A stretch of 64,000 nucleotides of DNA, from the NCBI GenBank assembly GCA_035610365.1, contig CM069435.1, positions 15,551,123 through 15,615,122 on the forward strand. Direction: 5' to 3'. Source of the stretch: Aquatica leii. Its lineage: Eukaryota; Arthropoda; Insecta; Coleoptera; Lampyridae. Shown here piece by piece: positions 42,250 through 55,739 of this stretch. The position numbers and the translations under genes were made by a program. The notes below the pieces were generated by a model that did no database searches, was not told the DNA's origin, and saw only the letters and a program-made list of their open reading frames with translations. Numbering within the stretch: the first letter of the stretch is position 1; the number at the start of each line of letters is the position of its first letter.

Positions 42250-42560
42250 ATCGCGTTTTTATTACATCATTTTTACGTTATTAGAGTACTTTTGTAACGC
42301 ACTACAAATAACTACAATTGTAATTTTGATTATACGAACGTCAGCAATAAACTAATTTTTATTTGTAGTGATTAGTAAGTATAGTATTATTTTGGATCTT
42401 TTTGGGCTATACAAATTAAATACAAGAAAAATATGACGTGCAGTGTTAGCGATTGTGTAAAAAAAATTATAATTTGGTCAATAAGATGGCAAAAACTTAG
42501 CAACGTTACTTTTAGAGAACAACAGTTACGTTGATTTAACGTCATTGGTCATTAACGATT
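42250..42560 (+). repeat. Dispersed repeat, copy 3
   Basis: Contains GCGTTTTTATTACATC and CGTTATTAGAGTA at the start (compare 33597). Its second half (ACAAATTAAATACAAGAAAA... and CAACGTTACTTTTAGAGAA) is similar to 36100-36240. Confidence 0.5.
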
Positions 42561-43171
42561 GCTTGGGTAGTGTGATTCAAAATTCATGTTTCTTTAATTT
42601 TTACAACATTGAAAATGGCGCCTATTTGTGTTCAATCAATAAACAAAAAATCGAAACATTTGCGCCCGAATACAAAAATTTCGTTGTTTAAATGAGATTA
42701 AATTAGTTTGGTATAGTAGACAATACGGAAGTTACCTGAAACTATTTGGGGTTTTTGTATTTGGACGCAGGTATCATCAAAAATGAAGAAATTAACTTGA
42801 AGCGCTTATAAATAGTTGTTTTAAAAAATCTTTTCTCCTCAAATTGCACATTGATTTTTAATTTTAACAAAAAATTAATTACTGTACTGTAAATAAATTT
42901 TTGAACGTATATCTTTCGTTTTTAATTATCTTTGGAACTTAATAGTATTAAGTCTTACTTAAACAAACGAATGTTACGCAATTTCTTGTTTCGTGTCACG
43001 TTTAAGCTCAGCTTCTTCCCTGTTATACTAAAAATGGTTCTAACGCGTTTAAATGACGGTCATTGACAGTTTTAGGATAGCGTGTTATTATCTTATTTTA
43101 ATAATGGTGTATCAAAAATAACTATTACTAAAAAACGCTCTATACAGTAAGCACGTAAAGTATGGATTCAT

Positions 43172-43271
43172 CATCCACACAAAGATGTCTTATGGTCATC
43201 CACGCAAAGATGTTGTATGTACATTCACACCAAAATGTCATATGAACATTCAAACAATATCTTTTGTAAAT
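43172..43271 (+). repeat. Tandem repeat, four 25-bp units
   Basis: Unit CATCCACACAAAGATGTCTT plus five bases, repeated at 43172, 43197, 43222 and 43247 with increasing divergence. Non-coding, in LARP4 intron 2. Confidence 0.7.
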
Positions 43272-43420
43272 ATTATTACTTGTATAAATGTTAAGGTTTT
43301 TTTAAATAAAATTACTCATCTAATACTAACAATAAGATAAAAACATTGCAGCAAAATACATATTTAAAATAATATTTATTATCTATAATAAAACAAAAAC
43401 ATTAAAAACATGTTTTTGTT

Positions 43421-43475
43421 TGTAATCGCGAAGGCTTCCACGGCCGGTGTCTATACTAAGATTAAGGTGGAAGAC
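43421..43475 (-). repeat. Penelope pseudo-LTR terminal fragment
   Basis: GCGAAGGCTTCCACGGCCGG followed by CTATACTAA, matching the outer end of the pseudo-LTRs at 37181 and 39961 with a few changes. Only about 50 bp remain. Confidence 0.7.
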
Positions 43476-43561
43476 GTTGTAATATTACTATTTTTTGTTT
43501 GGTTAAACTTTGTTTATAAACTCATTGTCCGTTTTTAATCTTCAAATGATTTTTAAATTTG

Positions 43562-45466
43562 TATTATCAGAAAGGTAACGTTTTTTTCATGTTTTAAAAA
43601 CGTTACAACGTTTTAAAATAGTCGAAATAAAAAATGTGTTTCAAAGAAATATTTTTGTTGCGTTTTAAAAATACTTCATTTAAACATTGATATTGAGGTA
43701 TTTTAAAAATGTTTTCTAAAACATTTTTTAGTAACATAAAAAACGTGTTTACTTTATTAGAAATTATACTTTTGCTTGCTTTCACCTATACACTTTTTTC
43801 TTTTATATATTGTAACAAAAACAACTATATAAAATTTTGTTACACATTATTAATAAATACATAATAAACCTTTTCGTTTTTCAAAAAACTTTCCTGCAAA
43901 TTTGAATTAAGTATTTAATAACCGCGTTTGCGCAAAGTACCAGTATCGGCGTGAAAAGATACCGATTTTGTATATTATAATTGCATTAGATTTTAAGCTT
44001 CAACGAATTAACAATTTCCATGGTATTACTCGCTATGCTGTGTAATGTATTGTTAGTGTATTAGTTTAATCGTTTTCTAATTTGCGTTCTAGTGAAACTC
44101 AAATAGATACTTTTAGTATATGTCAGCATTTATTATGATGGTACGTTTTTCGTTACAAGAAATTTTGCTGAAGTGTAATATTATTTATTACAACAGTGGT
44201 ACACTAAAACGTTCATTCTATGTACTTCATGATTTCCATTCTTTGTAATGTTTTAAGAGGTTATCAAATTGATATGATGTTAGCCAAATGGGAGATTTGA
44301 ACGTGCATAATAACCAATGAATCTTGATTTTTTTCTGATATTGATGCAGCATTATTTTGTGTGTACAAAGTTTCAAAATCTTGGATTGTTAGTTGTTCTG
44401 GTTTTCGTTTTTACACAAAGAGGCCAAAATTTTTCTTATTTTATAGATAATATCCTTCAGTGTGGATGAACGGCAACAATATAAACAACCTTTATTGTTC
44501 AGGTTTTAACAACAAATAAAGGTTGTTTTTATCGTTGCCGTTCCTCCACTCCGAAGGATATTATCTATAAAATAAAAAAACTTTTGAGTAATTATGCATG
44601 TATCTTTTTGTGTAAAAACGAAAACCAGAACAACTAACAATCCAAGATTTTGAAACTTTGTACACACAAAATAATGCTGCATCAATATCAGAAAAAAAAA
44701 CATTTCAAGATTAATTGGTTATTGTGCACGCTCAAATCTCCCAACATCATATCAATTTGATAACCTTAAAACATCACGAAGAATGAAAATCATGAAGTAG
44801 ATAGAATGAACGTTTTAGTGTACCACTGCTGTAACAAATAATATTACACTTCAGTAAAATTTCTTGCAACAAAAAACGTACCATCATAATAAATGCTGAC
44901 ATATACTAAAATCTATTTGAGTTTCACTAAAACGCAAATTAGAAAACGATTAAATTGATACACTAAGAATACATTACACGGCACAGCAAGTAATACTATG
45001 AAAATTGTTAATTCGTTAAAGCTTAAAATATAATGCAATTATAATCATTATAATATACAAAATCGCCATCTTTTCACGCAGATACTGCTACTTTGCACAA
45101 ACGCGGTTATTAAGTACTTAATTCAAATTTGCAAGACAGTTTTTGCCAAAACGAAAAGGTTTAATATGTATTTATTAATAATATTTAACAACATTTATAT
45201 AATTACGTTTTTGTTACAATACATAAAAGAAAAAAGTGTATAGGTAAAACCAAGCTAAAGTATTATTTCTAATAAAGTAAAAACGTTTTTTATGTTACTA
45301 AAAAATGTTTTAGAAAACATTATTAAAATATTTCAATATCAATGTTTAAATGAAATACTATTAAAACGCTATAAAAATATTTTTTTGAAAAACATTTTTT
45401 ATTTCGAGTATTTTCAAACGTTGTAACGTTTTTAAAACATGAAAAAACGTTTCTTTGCTGATTGGG
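43562..45466. mobile_element. 1.9-kb foldback element (near-complete palindrome)
   Basis: The left arm (43562 to about 44498) and right arm (about 44514-45466) are imperfect reverse complements along their whole length, each about 940 bp around a loop of roughly 15 bp. The right end reads, in reverse complement, CCCAATCAGCAAAGAAACG. This matches the MITE at 14731-14954, so they are one family. No transposase and no resolved target duplication. It lies in LARP4 intron 2, so the pre-mRNA could fold into a long double-stranded hairpin. Confidence 0.88.
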
Positions 45467-46123
45467 TAGAATAGAATCTGACAACAATGTGTCTGACAAA
45501 ACTTACATTGCGTTAGATTACTTTATTACTAAAGTATACTGTAGGAAACTGTGGGCAATTTGACAGCATTCTTAGCAGGTCTATTTGATGATGTTTATTT
45601 CAATAAAAAAGTTAACCAAAATCGCTCATTTGTAAGGTAGGCTAAATTTTATTATGGTCAGTTTGAATGTGATTGTGTCAGCGACACATAAGTATTAAGA
45701 AGTATTAATTTCATATATAGGGTGATTTAAGTTTTATTAGAATAACGTTAAGAATTAATAGAACTAACCATAATAAAGAGGTTTTCTATAATAAAATATA
45801 ATAAAAGAATACGCTTGTTGTAAGAACAATGGCGCCAAAGTTTGATGTAAAAATCAATAAATTATGAGAAAAAAACGGCGATGAACTTTTCATTTTGGAA
45901 GAATTTCCGTCGCAAAAACCATAAACATAATAATGCATGTCGGCGTATTCGACATTTGAAAAAATTCTAGCCATCTTGATTCACAACAAACATTTTTTAA
46001 ACAATACAAAAAACAGTAAGTGATTTTGACATAAGTCAGTTTGCGCTATGGTATTTTGTTTTTCAAAGCATGCTGTAATGTTTGCCTATCGCTGTAGAGC
46101 AATGTTTGGAATTGTGTTATATA

Positions 46124-46529
46124 CAGTGTTGTAAATTATCTATATAAATTTATATAGATAAATTAATCTAGATTCATATTTTTTATCTATTTATATGTAT
46201 CTAGATACAATCAAAAATTTATAAGTTATATGTATCTGTATATATATAATTTTTTATTTAAATTATTTAAATAAAATTTATAAAAATCTGGTGTTCCGTA
46301 AAATTCAAGTTACAATATGTATGTTTTTCTTCAGTAATTTCCCACATTCCATAGTAGTTTTTAAAATGAACTCTATCTATCGTTATTACTACCTAGATTA
46401 TTTTATCTATTATCTGTTATCTATATAAAGTTTAAATATTTTATCTATTATCTAATACTAGATAATTCTTGCAAGAAAAAAAATTTATCTGTATCTATAT
46501 AATTTAAAAATTATCTATTTACAACACTG
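46124..46529. mobile_element. hAT-type MITE with 8-bp target duplication
   Basis: The ends CAGTGTTGTAAAT and ATTTACAACACTG are inverted repeats. The octamer GTTATATA is duplicated at 46116-46123 and 46530-46537. The interior is made of ATCTATATA-type repeats and is non-coding. TIR and duplication fit hAT. Confidence 0.88.
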
Positions 46530-46537
46530 GTTATATA

Positions 46538-49241
46538 TCTTAAAAACAAGGCAAAATATAAAAATCATGAGAGCAAAAATAATGTATGATTAATCTCACA
46601 ACCCCTTGTCAAAAACATTTCATTACGTTTTTAAATAACGCTTTCAATCAACCAGAAAACCATACAAAAATTCATATTTATCTTAAACTTTGGCGCATTT
46701 TTTCTTGGAACAATCGCGTTTCTTGATTTTCTTTTATTATATAAACCTTTGGTTAGTTTATCAATTCTTGAAGTTATTCTAGTAAGATCTGAATCACACT
46801 GTATATAGTTTCTTTTAATGAGATGCTTACTACACCATTTCTGTATGTCATTGTAATGTCGTTAACTAATCACATAACACTATATATTACCTACTTTGCA
46901 AATGGCCGATTTTGGCTTTACTCTTACTCTATTAGTTACCCAGTATATTATAAGAAATGTATGGGTAAACATCTTTTTTGTGCTGCCAATATCGCAAACG
47001 TCAATATTCGTTCGTTAGTGTAGTTACGTAATGAACGAAAAAAGCTGTAGGGTTGCAAAATAAAAACTAGGAATCCACATAAAAGTAAGTGTTCAAAGTC
47101 AATTAATATATTATAGAACGAGTATGCGACAGGTGGAAAAATCATTTTAAAAATCTTGAAATTCAGTTAAAATTTAAGAAAAACTATGTTAAAGTTAATG
47201 CCAAATTTGACAGATTTAGTAATAAATGTAGTACCAACATTATATTTCTGTTTATGTTTTTTTATTTTTTCAAAAAAGAATGTAATTTTATAAAAGGCAA
47301 CACAAAAAATAATGTACATTACTCTCGTCGAAAGAATCATAGCATAACTCACTCACATGCAACGCTCGGCCGTGCGTTATGCTATTTCTTACTTTCGACT
47401 CTTGTTACGTAAACTACTATAGGTATCATACGTCAAAATAAACTTCAACTATTATACGTTCTAGTCACATCTAACAGAATTTTTTTAAAACCATTTTACA
47501 ATGACGAACGTTTTTGTTTTATAAACTGCAAGTTTATGTCTTTTTTCAGTTTTTTATTTGACAACGAACTTAGTTACTTAGCTATATTTAACTGTTGCTT
47601 TAAGTGCAAAGGTAAAAAGACGTTTTACATTTAAATTTATTTATCTTGACGTGTGAAATAAATTTGACATGGAAATCGTGGCAAAACTAATCATAGTACT
47701 CATTAAAAGTGATTAACATGTTTATTTATTAAAGAGGGTCGTAATTTACAATTACATAAATTTGTTTGGTTAAAAAAAATTATTATGCAATAAAAGTATA
47801 AATATTTTGGTATAAATCTGTATTGTTTGTAATCAGAAATAATAACCAGTTTGATTTGAAACTTTTCTAAAATCGTATATTTATAGTACCGCTGATAAGT
47901 ATACCAGTTGTTGAGGATCACCGCACAATAAGAAATCAGAGGAAACCGCGAATGTATTTTGTTACGCATACTCATGTACTTTGTAAAAGTCAATGTCTCA
48001 ACCGCATATAGATAAGAAAACTACTTGACTTAATTGATGAAAAATATGTGTTATCAATAATAAATTGATAATTGCAGATATAAAAAATAGCGAAGGAGAA
48101 TTAATAGGTTCGTTAGAGATTAACATTAAGGTATTCGAAATGATATTTCCTTGTATGTTTCGTTTGTTTTGTAAAAGGCGGCAGCACGGTATTAGATATT
48201 GCGTTCTCTGTTTAACACCCTCAAACCCAGTTTACTGTGGCATGTGCACGTCGACGGCCATTTTACAAGTTTTCATGAGCATTAGTTAGTAAATTGTGCC
48301 GAATAACACGGTGAAAAAAACTTTTAGTGTTTTGCGTTTGGAATTTGTGGATTGCTGTGACGAGTTGGATAAAATTAGTGAGTAAAACTTAGTTCGCGTG
48401 TACTTAGCCGTAACATCTTTAAAGTAGGGAGTCATTTACATGTACCACCCGTTGAACAAATCGCTTTATCAAACAGCAAACGATTGGCACATGGTTTCCG
48501 GGTTACTTTTTCGATTTTTAATGTTTTTGGAGTCGCATTCGATTGTGTTGCACTTTGTAAATGTTGGTGCGAACATCGTGCATCTAAGTTATGTATGCCG
48601 AGCATATAATTATCTATCGCCGTCGTTGTTTTCTATATTTAACGTTCTCAATTCCTTTTGCACATAAAGTCTCTCGTTCGATTCCAATCGAATTGTTATA
48701 AACCTTTGTATAATTTAATCTCGCAAATGTACCCGAGTTCACGCAAAAATTACTGCCGCATTCGTTGCCGTTACTTGACAGATTTATCGAGGGCGAAATA
48801 TCGATAATAAACACCATGCCAGACGTCAAATTAAATTTCTTACTTGGAATATTACAAGAAAAAACGCCGATAATTTTCTAAAATAAATACAATCGCGATG
48901 TTTGAGTTTACGGCCTGAAAACGACCTTGATTCAAATTTTACACCCATCACTATTTTAAAATAAGGTTAGAATTTCTAGTGTCTGAAAAGTCACCATATT
49001 TGATCATGTATGGTATGTACATGTAATTATAGTTAATAATAACCGAAAAAAATTGTCAGTACGCCCAATCGCACTTACACACTTGACCAATCACCACCAT
49101 CAAACACACGTTTACATATTTTCACTTTTTTTTATAATTGGACATATGGTACTATTACAAGAATCTATTTTTAAATCCACCGTTAAATAAGACAGGGATG
49201 TATTTCGTCTCGGAACTGTAACGCCAAACTTTTTGTTTCAG
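46538..49241. other. LARP4 intron 2, right part: no gene recognised
   Basis: Scattered ORFs below 100 codons, none with a recognisable domain. Small GC-richer patches near 47370 and 48220 carry nothing I can name. Confidence 0.35.
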
Positions 49242-49494
49242 GATACGTGTACATGAATGGGGATGTCGGCAAACTGCCTTCAGGGGTGGTCTACACAACC
49301 ACCCCTGATTGTACGACTGCACAAATCGGCCCGATGTCCGAATTTGTTGCGGTTAACGGGGTGACAGAAGGAGCTGAGGCTTTGAGCCCGGTAGCTACGA
49401 CTGCGCCTCAAGACAATTTAACTTCGCAAACTGCCTTATCGTTGCCACAATTAAAACAAATGCTCTCGCAACAGTTGGAATATTATTTTTCCAG
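49242..49494 (+). CDS. LARP4: La-related protein 4, exon 3
   Basis: The acceptor TTGTTTCAG ends at 49241 and the donor CCAG|GTAAGT is at 49494/49495. It encodes YMNGDVGKLPSGVVYTTTP and a linker. It ends LKQMLSQQLEYYFSR, the start of the La motif (helix alpha 1 and the conserved Q-x-E-Y-Y-F-S), with the Arg codon split onto exon 4. Codon use and GC content are clearly higher than in the flanking introns. Confidence 0.93.
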
Positions 49495-51398
49495 GTAAGT
49501 GCCTAATCTATTTTGTTTCTAAACGATTAGTTTTATAAATCACTAGCAATTCTTAGTTAAAGTATAGGTGGTTTTAAGTTGACAGATGAGGCTTTCGGTA
49601 TTTAGATTATATATTTTCTTTATCTTGTTAGTTTTGTAGTGTATTTTCTCCTCCTCAGTGCTGTTATACTAGTAACACTATTTTTGAAACCTTTCTTGTT
49701 GTCAAACATGCTACAATATGTTGTAAGAATGGAGTCGTTACCAAGCCCATGAATATTTGTTGTCATTTGCTACCATTGGTGCTGAAGATTGTCAGTACAT
49801 AGCACCTGATAACACCGAAATGTCGTAAGTAGAAGTGTGGAGAGTAATCATTTTTAAATGAGTAAAAAAAATTGGTCTCCCTACCAAAGCTTGTGTAATT
49901 CGATTTTATATTACTAAGAGTAGAGTGAACACAAGAAGTTGAACAGGTGCGGATTGAACCTCAGAAAAGTATAAAATTCATAAGTTGAGAATTGTTGACC
50001 AAATTGATTCTTAAGTACATGGTACATAAACGCTCTTCGCATACAAAATCATGACTGAGGACTTATTTGTCTGGAAAGTTTTTTTTATTAACATAATTAA
50101 ATTGACGTAGCCTCAACTATGGATCTGTGACTGAAATTGAAGGAGCAAGGCTCTGCCTTGGTACTGTGCTGCCTGTAAAGCTAGTTTTTAGTAGTCGTGT
50201 TAAACTCCATGTATTTCATGAGTGTCAAACCACTCAAAACAATGTTGGCCAAGCGGCAGCATCTGAATAGGCAAAGCTTGTCATAATTTTTTCCACGCCG
50301 AAAAATCGCTTCAGTCTACTTCTATTCACAATGGTGTCAATTGTTCATGAAGAACGCTCACTTATAAGGGTTGACCAAAAGTAACTAACACTGTTTTTTG
50401 ACTATGACATTTATTGCTTGCAATAGGAAAACATATACAAATGATACGATCCTAACTAGGCGAATGATCGATAAACGGAAACATTAATTTAAGTGAGGGA
50501 ACAAGAATGGTTCTGTCTGTGTCTCAAAAGCTGTTTTATACAGCAATTTTTGAGCATTTGCTAAACCCGACCTGGTGGGCAGTATTTCTTTAGTAATGCA
50601 GCAGTTTCATTGCCGGTATACCTGACAAACCACATAAAAAAACTGTATCGCATTACTGCTTTACGAAGATTCCATCCATCCAGCGTGGAACGTTGTAAAG
50701 CTATTGATTGTGTTAAGCGCCGACTACAATGATGTTAATGGTAATGTTAGAGTCCGTGTCACATAAAAACACGACTATCAATCAATGGTCGTGTGATTTT
50801 ACATTCTGCGCACTTAACGTAATGAACAGAAATATAAACTAAAAAAATGCAGCAAAACTACCTCTAGGGGGGCTCCTAAAGATTCTTGTTCTTCACGTTT
50901 AATGAAAAAGAAATAGACAATAGGAAAAAAATAATCAACTAAAATGAAAGTGCAGTACCTGCACCCGAATGGACGGAGCTACATAAAATGTGTGTTTTTA
51001 CATGAGACGGACTATGGCACTGGACACAATCATGTGGAGCTATATCTCTCATACAACCACAACACAAATAATGAATACACTAAATGCTGACTTGCAACCT
51101 ACAATTACAAAAACACGAAATAAACTGGTAGTAACGTTACCATCATGGTAGATATTCCGTCAAAAAAAAGATGTTAGTGGCGATGTTAAGAAATCCAGAA
51201 ATATTCTGGACTGTTAGCATGTCCACCCAACATCCATCACCATTACCATTAATATCATTGTGACAGGTCAATTATTATTAAAGTCCGTTTTGTCGAATGC
51301 AAACTGTGATTTGTTAGTAGTTTCAGCTATGATTACATCTTCTTTTTAGGTGTTGCAATGTTACTTCATTCAATCTTACTGATCAGTTCCCTACGGGT
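49495..51398. other. LARP4 intron 3, left part: no gene recognised
   Basis: Probably old transposon debris (patchy GC, short inverted motifs such as GTCGTGTT/AACACGAC near 50770-50790), but no family could be supported. Confidence 0.3.
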
Positions 51399-51815
51399 CA
51401 TACCATCTCGAATCAACACAGTGACTAAACTTCACCATCTCAGATTTTGATGATTAGGTAATAGGTTGCCTTCATTTACACTAAAATGCAAAGTTTCCTC
51501 AAATGGTTTTCAAAATGTAAAGTTTTCGAAAAACGCAAAATTTGACCTGTCGCGTCATCTTTAAATTTAAATTGCAGCTCTCCTGGACAAGATAAAGATT
51601 TGAAATTTGTGTCATTTTAAAGCTGATTTTAAGACATTTTGCGTTTTTCGAAAACTTGACATAACTATTTTTTGAAAACCGTTTGAGATATTGGGCTGAA
51701 ATTTGGCATTTTTCTTAGTTTTCATGAAGGTACCAAATTTCATCAAAATCTGAGATGGTGAAGGAAAAAAGTTGTTAAAGTGTGTTGATTTGACGTGGAA
51801 TGAAAACTATTGGTC
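51399..51815. mobile_element. MITE with long inverted ends
   Basis: ATCAACACAGTGACTAAACTTCACCATCTCAG near 51412-51444 is mirrored by CTGAGATGGTGAAGG...TGTGTTGAT near 51750-51792, and internal GCGTTTTTCGAAAAC / GTTTTCGAAAAACGC blocks are also mirrored. The outer ends resemble CATTCCACGTCAAATC. About 415 bp and non-coding. Confidence 0.68.
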
Positions 51816-52439
51816 TGTTGCTGTTTCTTCTTTGTCTTGTAGTGGTATTACCAAGATTGCTAATGTGTGTAATCTTCATGTATTTTCTTTGAGATGTTTT
51901 TCTTTACAGAGAAGCGTATCTAATTTCTTTTTCTTTACACAGCAGTATTGATCCATTGCTTTATAATTTTTTTGTTTTTTTTTACTTTTTTTCACTTGGT
52001 GCAAACTTAAGAATTTTTTTGGGTTTTAATTGTTTTTGTTTAAAATGTGTTCTCGATTTTGACTTGTTTCTGGTGACGAATTCCCGGTCTTGTTCCACTT
52101 GGCTTATTTTTGCTTTTTGTGTTTTTTTTTTATTTCTTTAAACAAATTCTGGATTACTTGTTCGCACTTCCGGGCGTTATTTTTTACGTGTGATTTTCGG
52201 AAATAATATTAAAAATGGACCTCTAGATCGATTTAAAAAATTTTGTAACTGTTTTTGAAATCAATGTGCCGATGAAAATGAAATATGTCTTCTGAAAATA
52301 TTTAAAAAAAGATTTTTTCAAAAATATAAATCTAGGAAACCAAAACTTTTATTGTTTTATAAACAATGTGCTGAACTAATGAAATGCTTTTATTTTTCTG
52401 AATGTTGTGCACATAGAACTTTACGAATCAATAAAGATT

Positions 52440-52540
52440 GTCTGGAACAATGTGGAATCATCCAGAATGTAACAGAATCTTCTGGAACATTCTCGAAGTA
52501 TCCAGAGAATAACGGAATCTTCTAGAACACTTCAGATAGA
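52440..52540. promoter_or_regulatory. Cluster of heat-shock-element-like motifs
   Basis: Contains TTCTGGAACATTCTCGAA at 52480-52497: four alternating TTC/GAA units at exact 5-bp spacing, the textbook HSF site. Around it are TCTGGAA, TCCAGAA and TTCTAGAACACTTC. The cluster may be the U3 part of a decayed LTR related to 9320-9802, since similar motifs occur there, but no LTR ends were found. Confidence 0.5.
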
Positions 52541-54899
52541 TCTATGTTGATATTAGAAACGGAGAAATGAATTCACAATCCAGTTTTCAACGGTTAAACA
52601 AAGAAATAGTTAACCAAATTTATGGTCATTACCTGAAAGCTTTTGTGAGGATTCTTCAGACTGTTGGCAAGCCAAATTTTTGTCGCAAAATACAATACGG
52701 TGGCACGTCAAGTTTTTAGGATTTTATTTAGTAGAACAAAGTGTCGGAAACGCTGTTCTAGAGAATAGTAGAAAGTGTAGTGACTTATTTAACCGACTAA
52801 TGACGCACGCAAAAATGGAATAGAAAAGAGAAGATGTCTATGGCAAACAAAGAAAAACAAGAACTAATGTAATATGACAAAAAATATATATATAACGAAA
52901 TCAATAACACCGGGATAAAAAATCAAAGTTAAAAAGCTGGTAAATAAGATCTTAAATAAACAATATCACGACGATCCAAGGGTATCTTCACTCACTTATT
53001 TGAAGAATCTTTCACTTAATGTTATATAATTATTGTGTAGGGTGGATTACTAACTTGAGTTTGTGCGTTGTTAATCTTACTCGCTTAGGGTATTCGAGTT
53101 TTAATTTTCGTTGTGGTAATGTAACGTTGAAATGCTACATTTGCTATACTTGTTAACCTTTTGATCTACATGTTATGGGCATAAACTAACCACAATATCA
53201 ATGTGGAAAAACTTACATTGACCAAACTGGACAAAACAAGAAACTACAACACCTGACAATGTTACGTATCACTGATATGCAAGGAGCGACACAAAAAATC
53301 ATATATAAAGATATATTACGTTAATATAACCGTAACCTATAGTAGGCGGCAGCTCGGTGTTTCGGAGAGTGAGTCGTAGGTGATTCTCGATGTGGTGATT
53401 ATAAAATAATTAAAAGAGCGCCAAACGGGAAAAATCCAATCTGGCAAACACTGTATAAGAACGAATATATCTTTATTGCATTGGCAACATAAAATAGAGT
53501 AAAATTAAGAATCAGTAATAACGAAGTATAATACAAATCAATCCAGCGTCAGCAGATTCTTAGAGTAGGCAACACCTCATGAGCTAATAGTATAAAAATA
53601 TCAGAATATAATTTAATAAGCAAACGAAGAATAAAAATTGAATCGATGCGAATCTAGTGATTACGCAGTCAGAATCGAAGCGCACCGGTGATAAGTTGAA
53701 CAGGTAATTACACAAGAAAATCTGCATGAATTAATCGTGACAACATAAGTCGCTTATATCTACGGTCGACACCAACACAAATTATGAGATAATAAATAGA
53801 GATTATTTACTTACATTACATGCAATTAGCTAATGGTATATCCAAACCAATCCCCTAACATTGCTAAAAGTGTAATAAACAGGTATATAATGATGTCACA
53901 AGTAATGTTGTGAATTATTCATCCAATGATTATGCGTCAAGCTTCCAACTGACTTTCACTGATACAGTCGCAGGTATGCCACTGAGCGTTCGAGATTAAT
54001 GGTCGATCTCAGAAATATCCCATCAACTTGACTCCAAATTAGTTCTTAAAATTAGTTTTTATATTCAATACGCATACGTACTCTTTAGCGACACGAAATA
54101 TTTAACAATTCCAAAGAGGCAGCCACGTGGCGGTGACCGAAATGCTCTAGCGAATCTTTGACAGGTAACACAATCGAAGTTAATTTACCACGAGGATGCT
54201 ATACGATATTTAAAATGGAGATTTCACTGGGCGCAACGTTAGTTTCACATGCTGTCTCAACGTCAAAAACGGAAGTGAAAATTAATACTTTTCTATACGT
54301 AAAAATTCATACAGCAAGCTAACTATACCAAAATGCTTTTAACATAAGAGAGAAACAAGAGACAACATTAACTGACAAAAATAATCTGAAGAAGGTTACA
54401 GTATAATCAGCGAAACTGGACTTGAGACTAAATACATAAGGCACAAAGACAATATTGAAAGAACTATTTCTTTTGCTTTAACGTACAATTTTGATCTATT
54501 TTACATATCGGAGAAACTATTGATTTATTTTTGTTTTCATATTCATTTAAAAAAAACGTACAATTAGTGCATTTAATTCTGAAAGTAATTTCTCTTGTAG
54601 ATGTCAAGGGGGTTGTATATAATATACAATTTTGTAATCACTTGTAATCCATATATTGGAAAAAGTATTAATATATACGTTAACTTATTCCGTATGTTGG
54701 TAGTATTGTATATTTATTAGCGTATCGATTATTGGCATTTGTTTCAAAACCTTATTTTCTAGATTTAAATTTAATTAAGACGAAACATTTATTTTAATTA
54801 TTACATAGATCGCGGTTTTATATTAAATAAAAAGTGGTTGAATGCACTTACAAATATTAAAAAAGTATTTGTGATACAAGGTGTTCAAAAACTATGCGG
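52541..54899. other. LARP4 intron 3, middle part: no gene recognised
   Basis: AT-rich sequence without ORFs over 60 codons that make sense. Possibly old LTR-element internal sequence, but no domain is readable. Confidence 0.3.
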
Positions 54900-54995
54900 A
54901 TTTACTGGAGATCAAAATCGAGTCTTAATGTACAGAGCGATTGAGCGTCTTAATAGTAATTGAATTTTGAAAACTTGCATACACACAGTGGGCAA
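54900..54995 (+). repeat. Inverted-repeat arm paired with 58410-58520
   Basis: TACAGAGCGATTG, then AATAGTAATTGAATTTTGAAAACTTGCATACACAC, corresponds in reverse complement to 58410-58520 (CAATCGCTCTGTATA). The arms bracket 3.5 kb of retroelement debris. They may be the ends of an old transposon or two independent copies. Confidence 0.45.
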
Positions 54996-55739
54996 TTAAA
55001 TTTGTTTTAATATCAGAGCATGTTGCGTGTATTTTCTGCACCTCGTCACTGTTAGTTACCAGTTTTAAGGTGGTACGACATCCACCTTAGCAATTGAAAG
55101 TTTTTCTCGAACATAATTTTTTGGTGAACTTCGTTTTTATGTCGACTTTGCTTTTGCCATTACCTACCAGGGAATAAACGGCAATGATGTTACAAAAGTA
55201 ACATTTATTAATTCCATTTTGCTACTATAGCTTTGATCACTCACCGGTGAGCTACTGAGTTAGCAGTGGTTCAGTCTTACAGCTCACGAGTACTTTGAGA
55301 AATATCGAATATATGGCAAAATTCAGAAAGATTCACTGTTTCTGCGGGTAGACAAGGCAAAATTAGAAGACAAAGTAATTAACACGAGCAGTTCGACTAT
55401 GTGTTGGAATATTTCTCTAGTAATCGAAGTCAACCTGGATATCTATCAACATAAGCCAAGTTTTTTAAATATTCTTGTCACACCCAAAAACGAGACACTT
55501 ATAACAGTTGCTGGTAATGACGTTTGTTGATAAGTCCTTGACTCTGTGGCGACCTAATTCAATACGAGAGACCGCTAACAACTACGTTTTATCAACGCTT
55601 TAGTCTCAAGGCTGTTGCACTCAAGGTCCTCTCAACGATCTTGTTTACTGAAATCTTAAAAGTTCAATGAAGTTTGTCTGGTCCAACAAATGAGACATTG
55701 CAATCAAACCTTGTAAATAGAGTCTTACCTAAGCTACAC

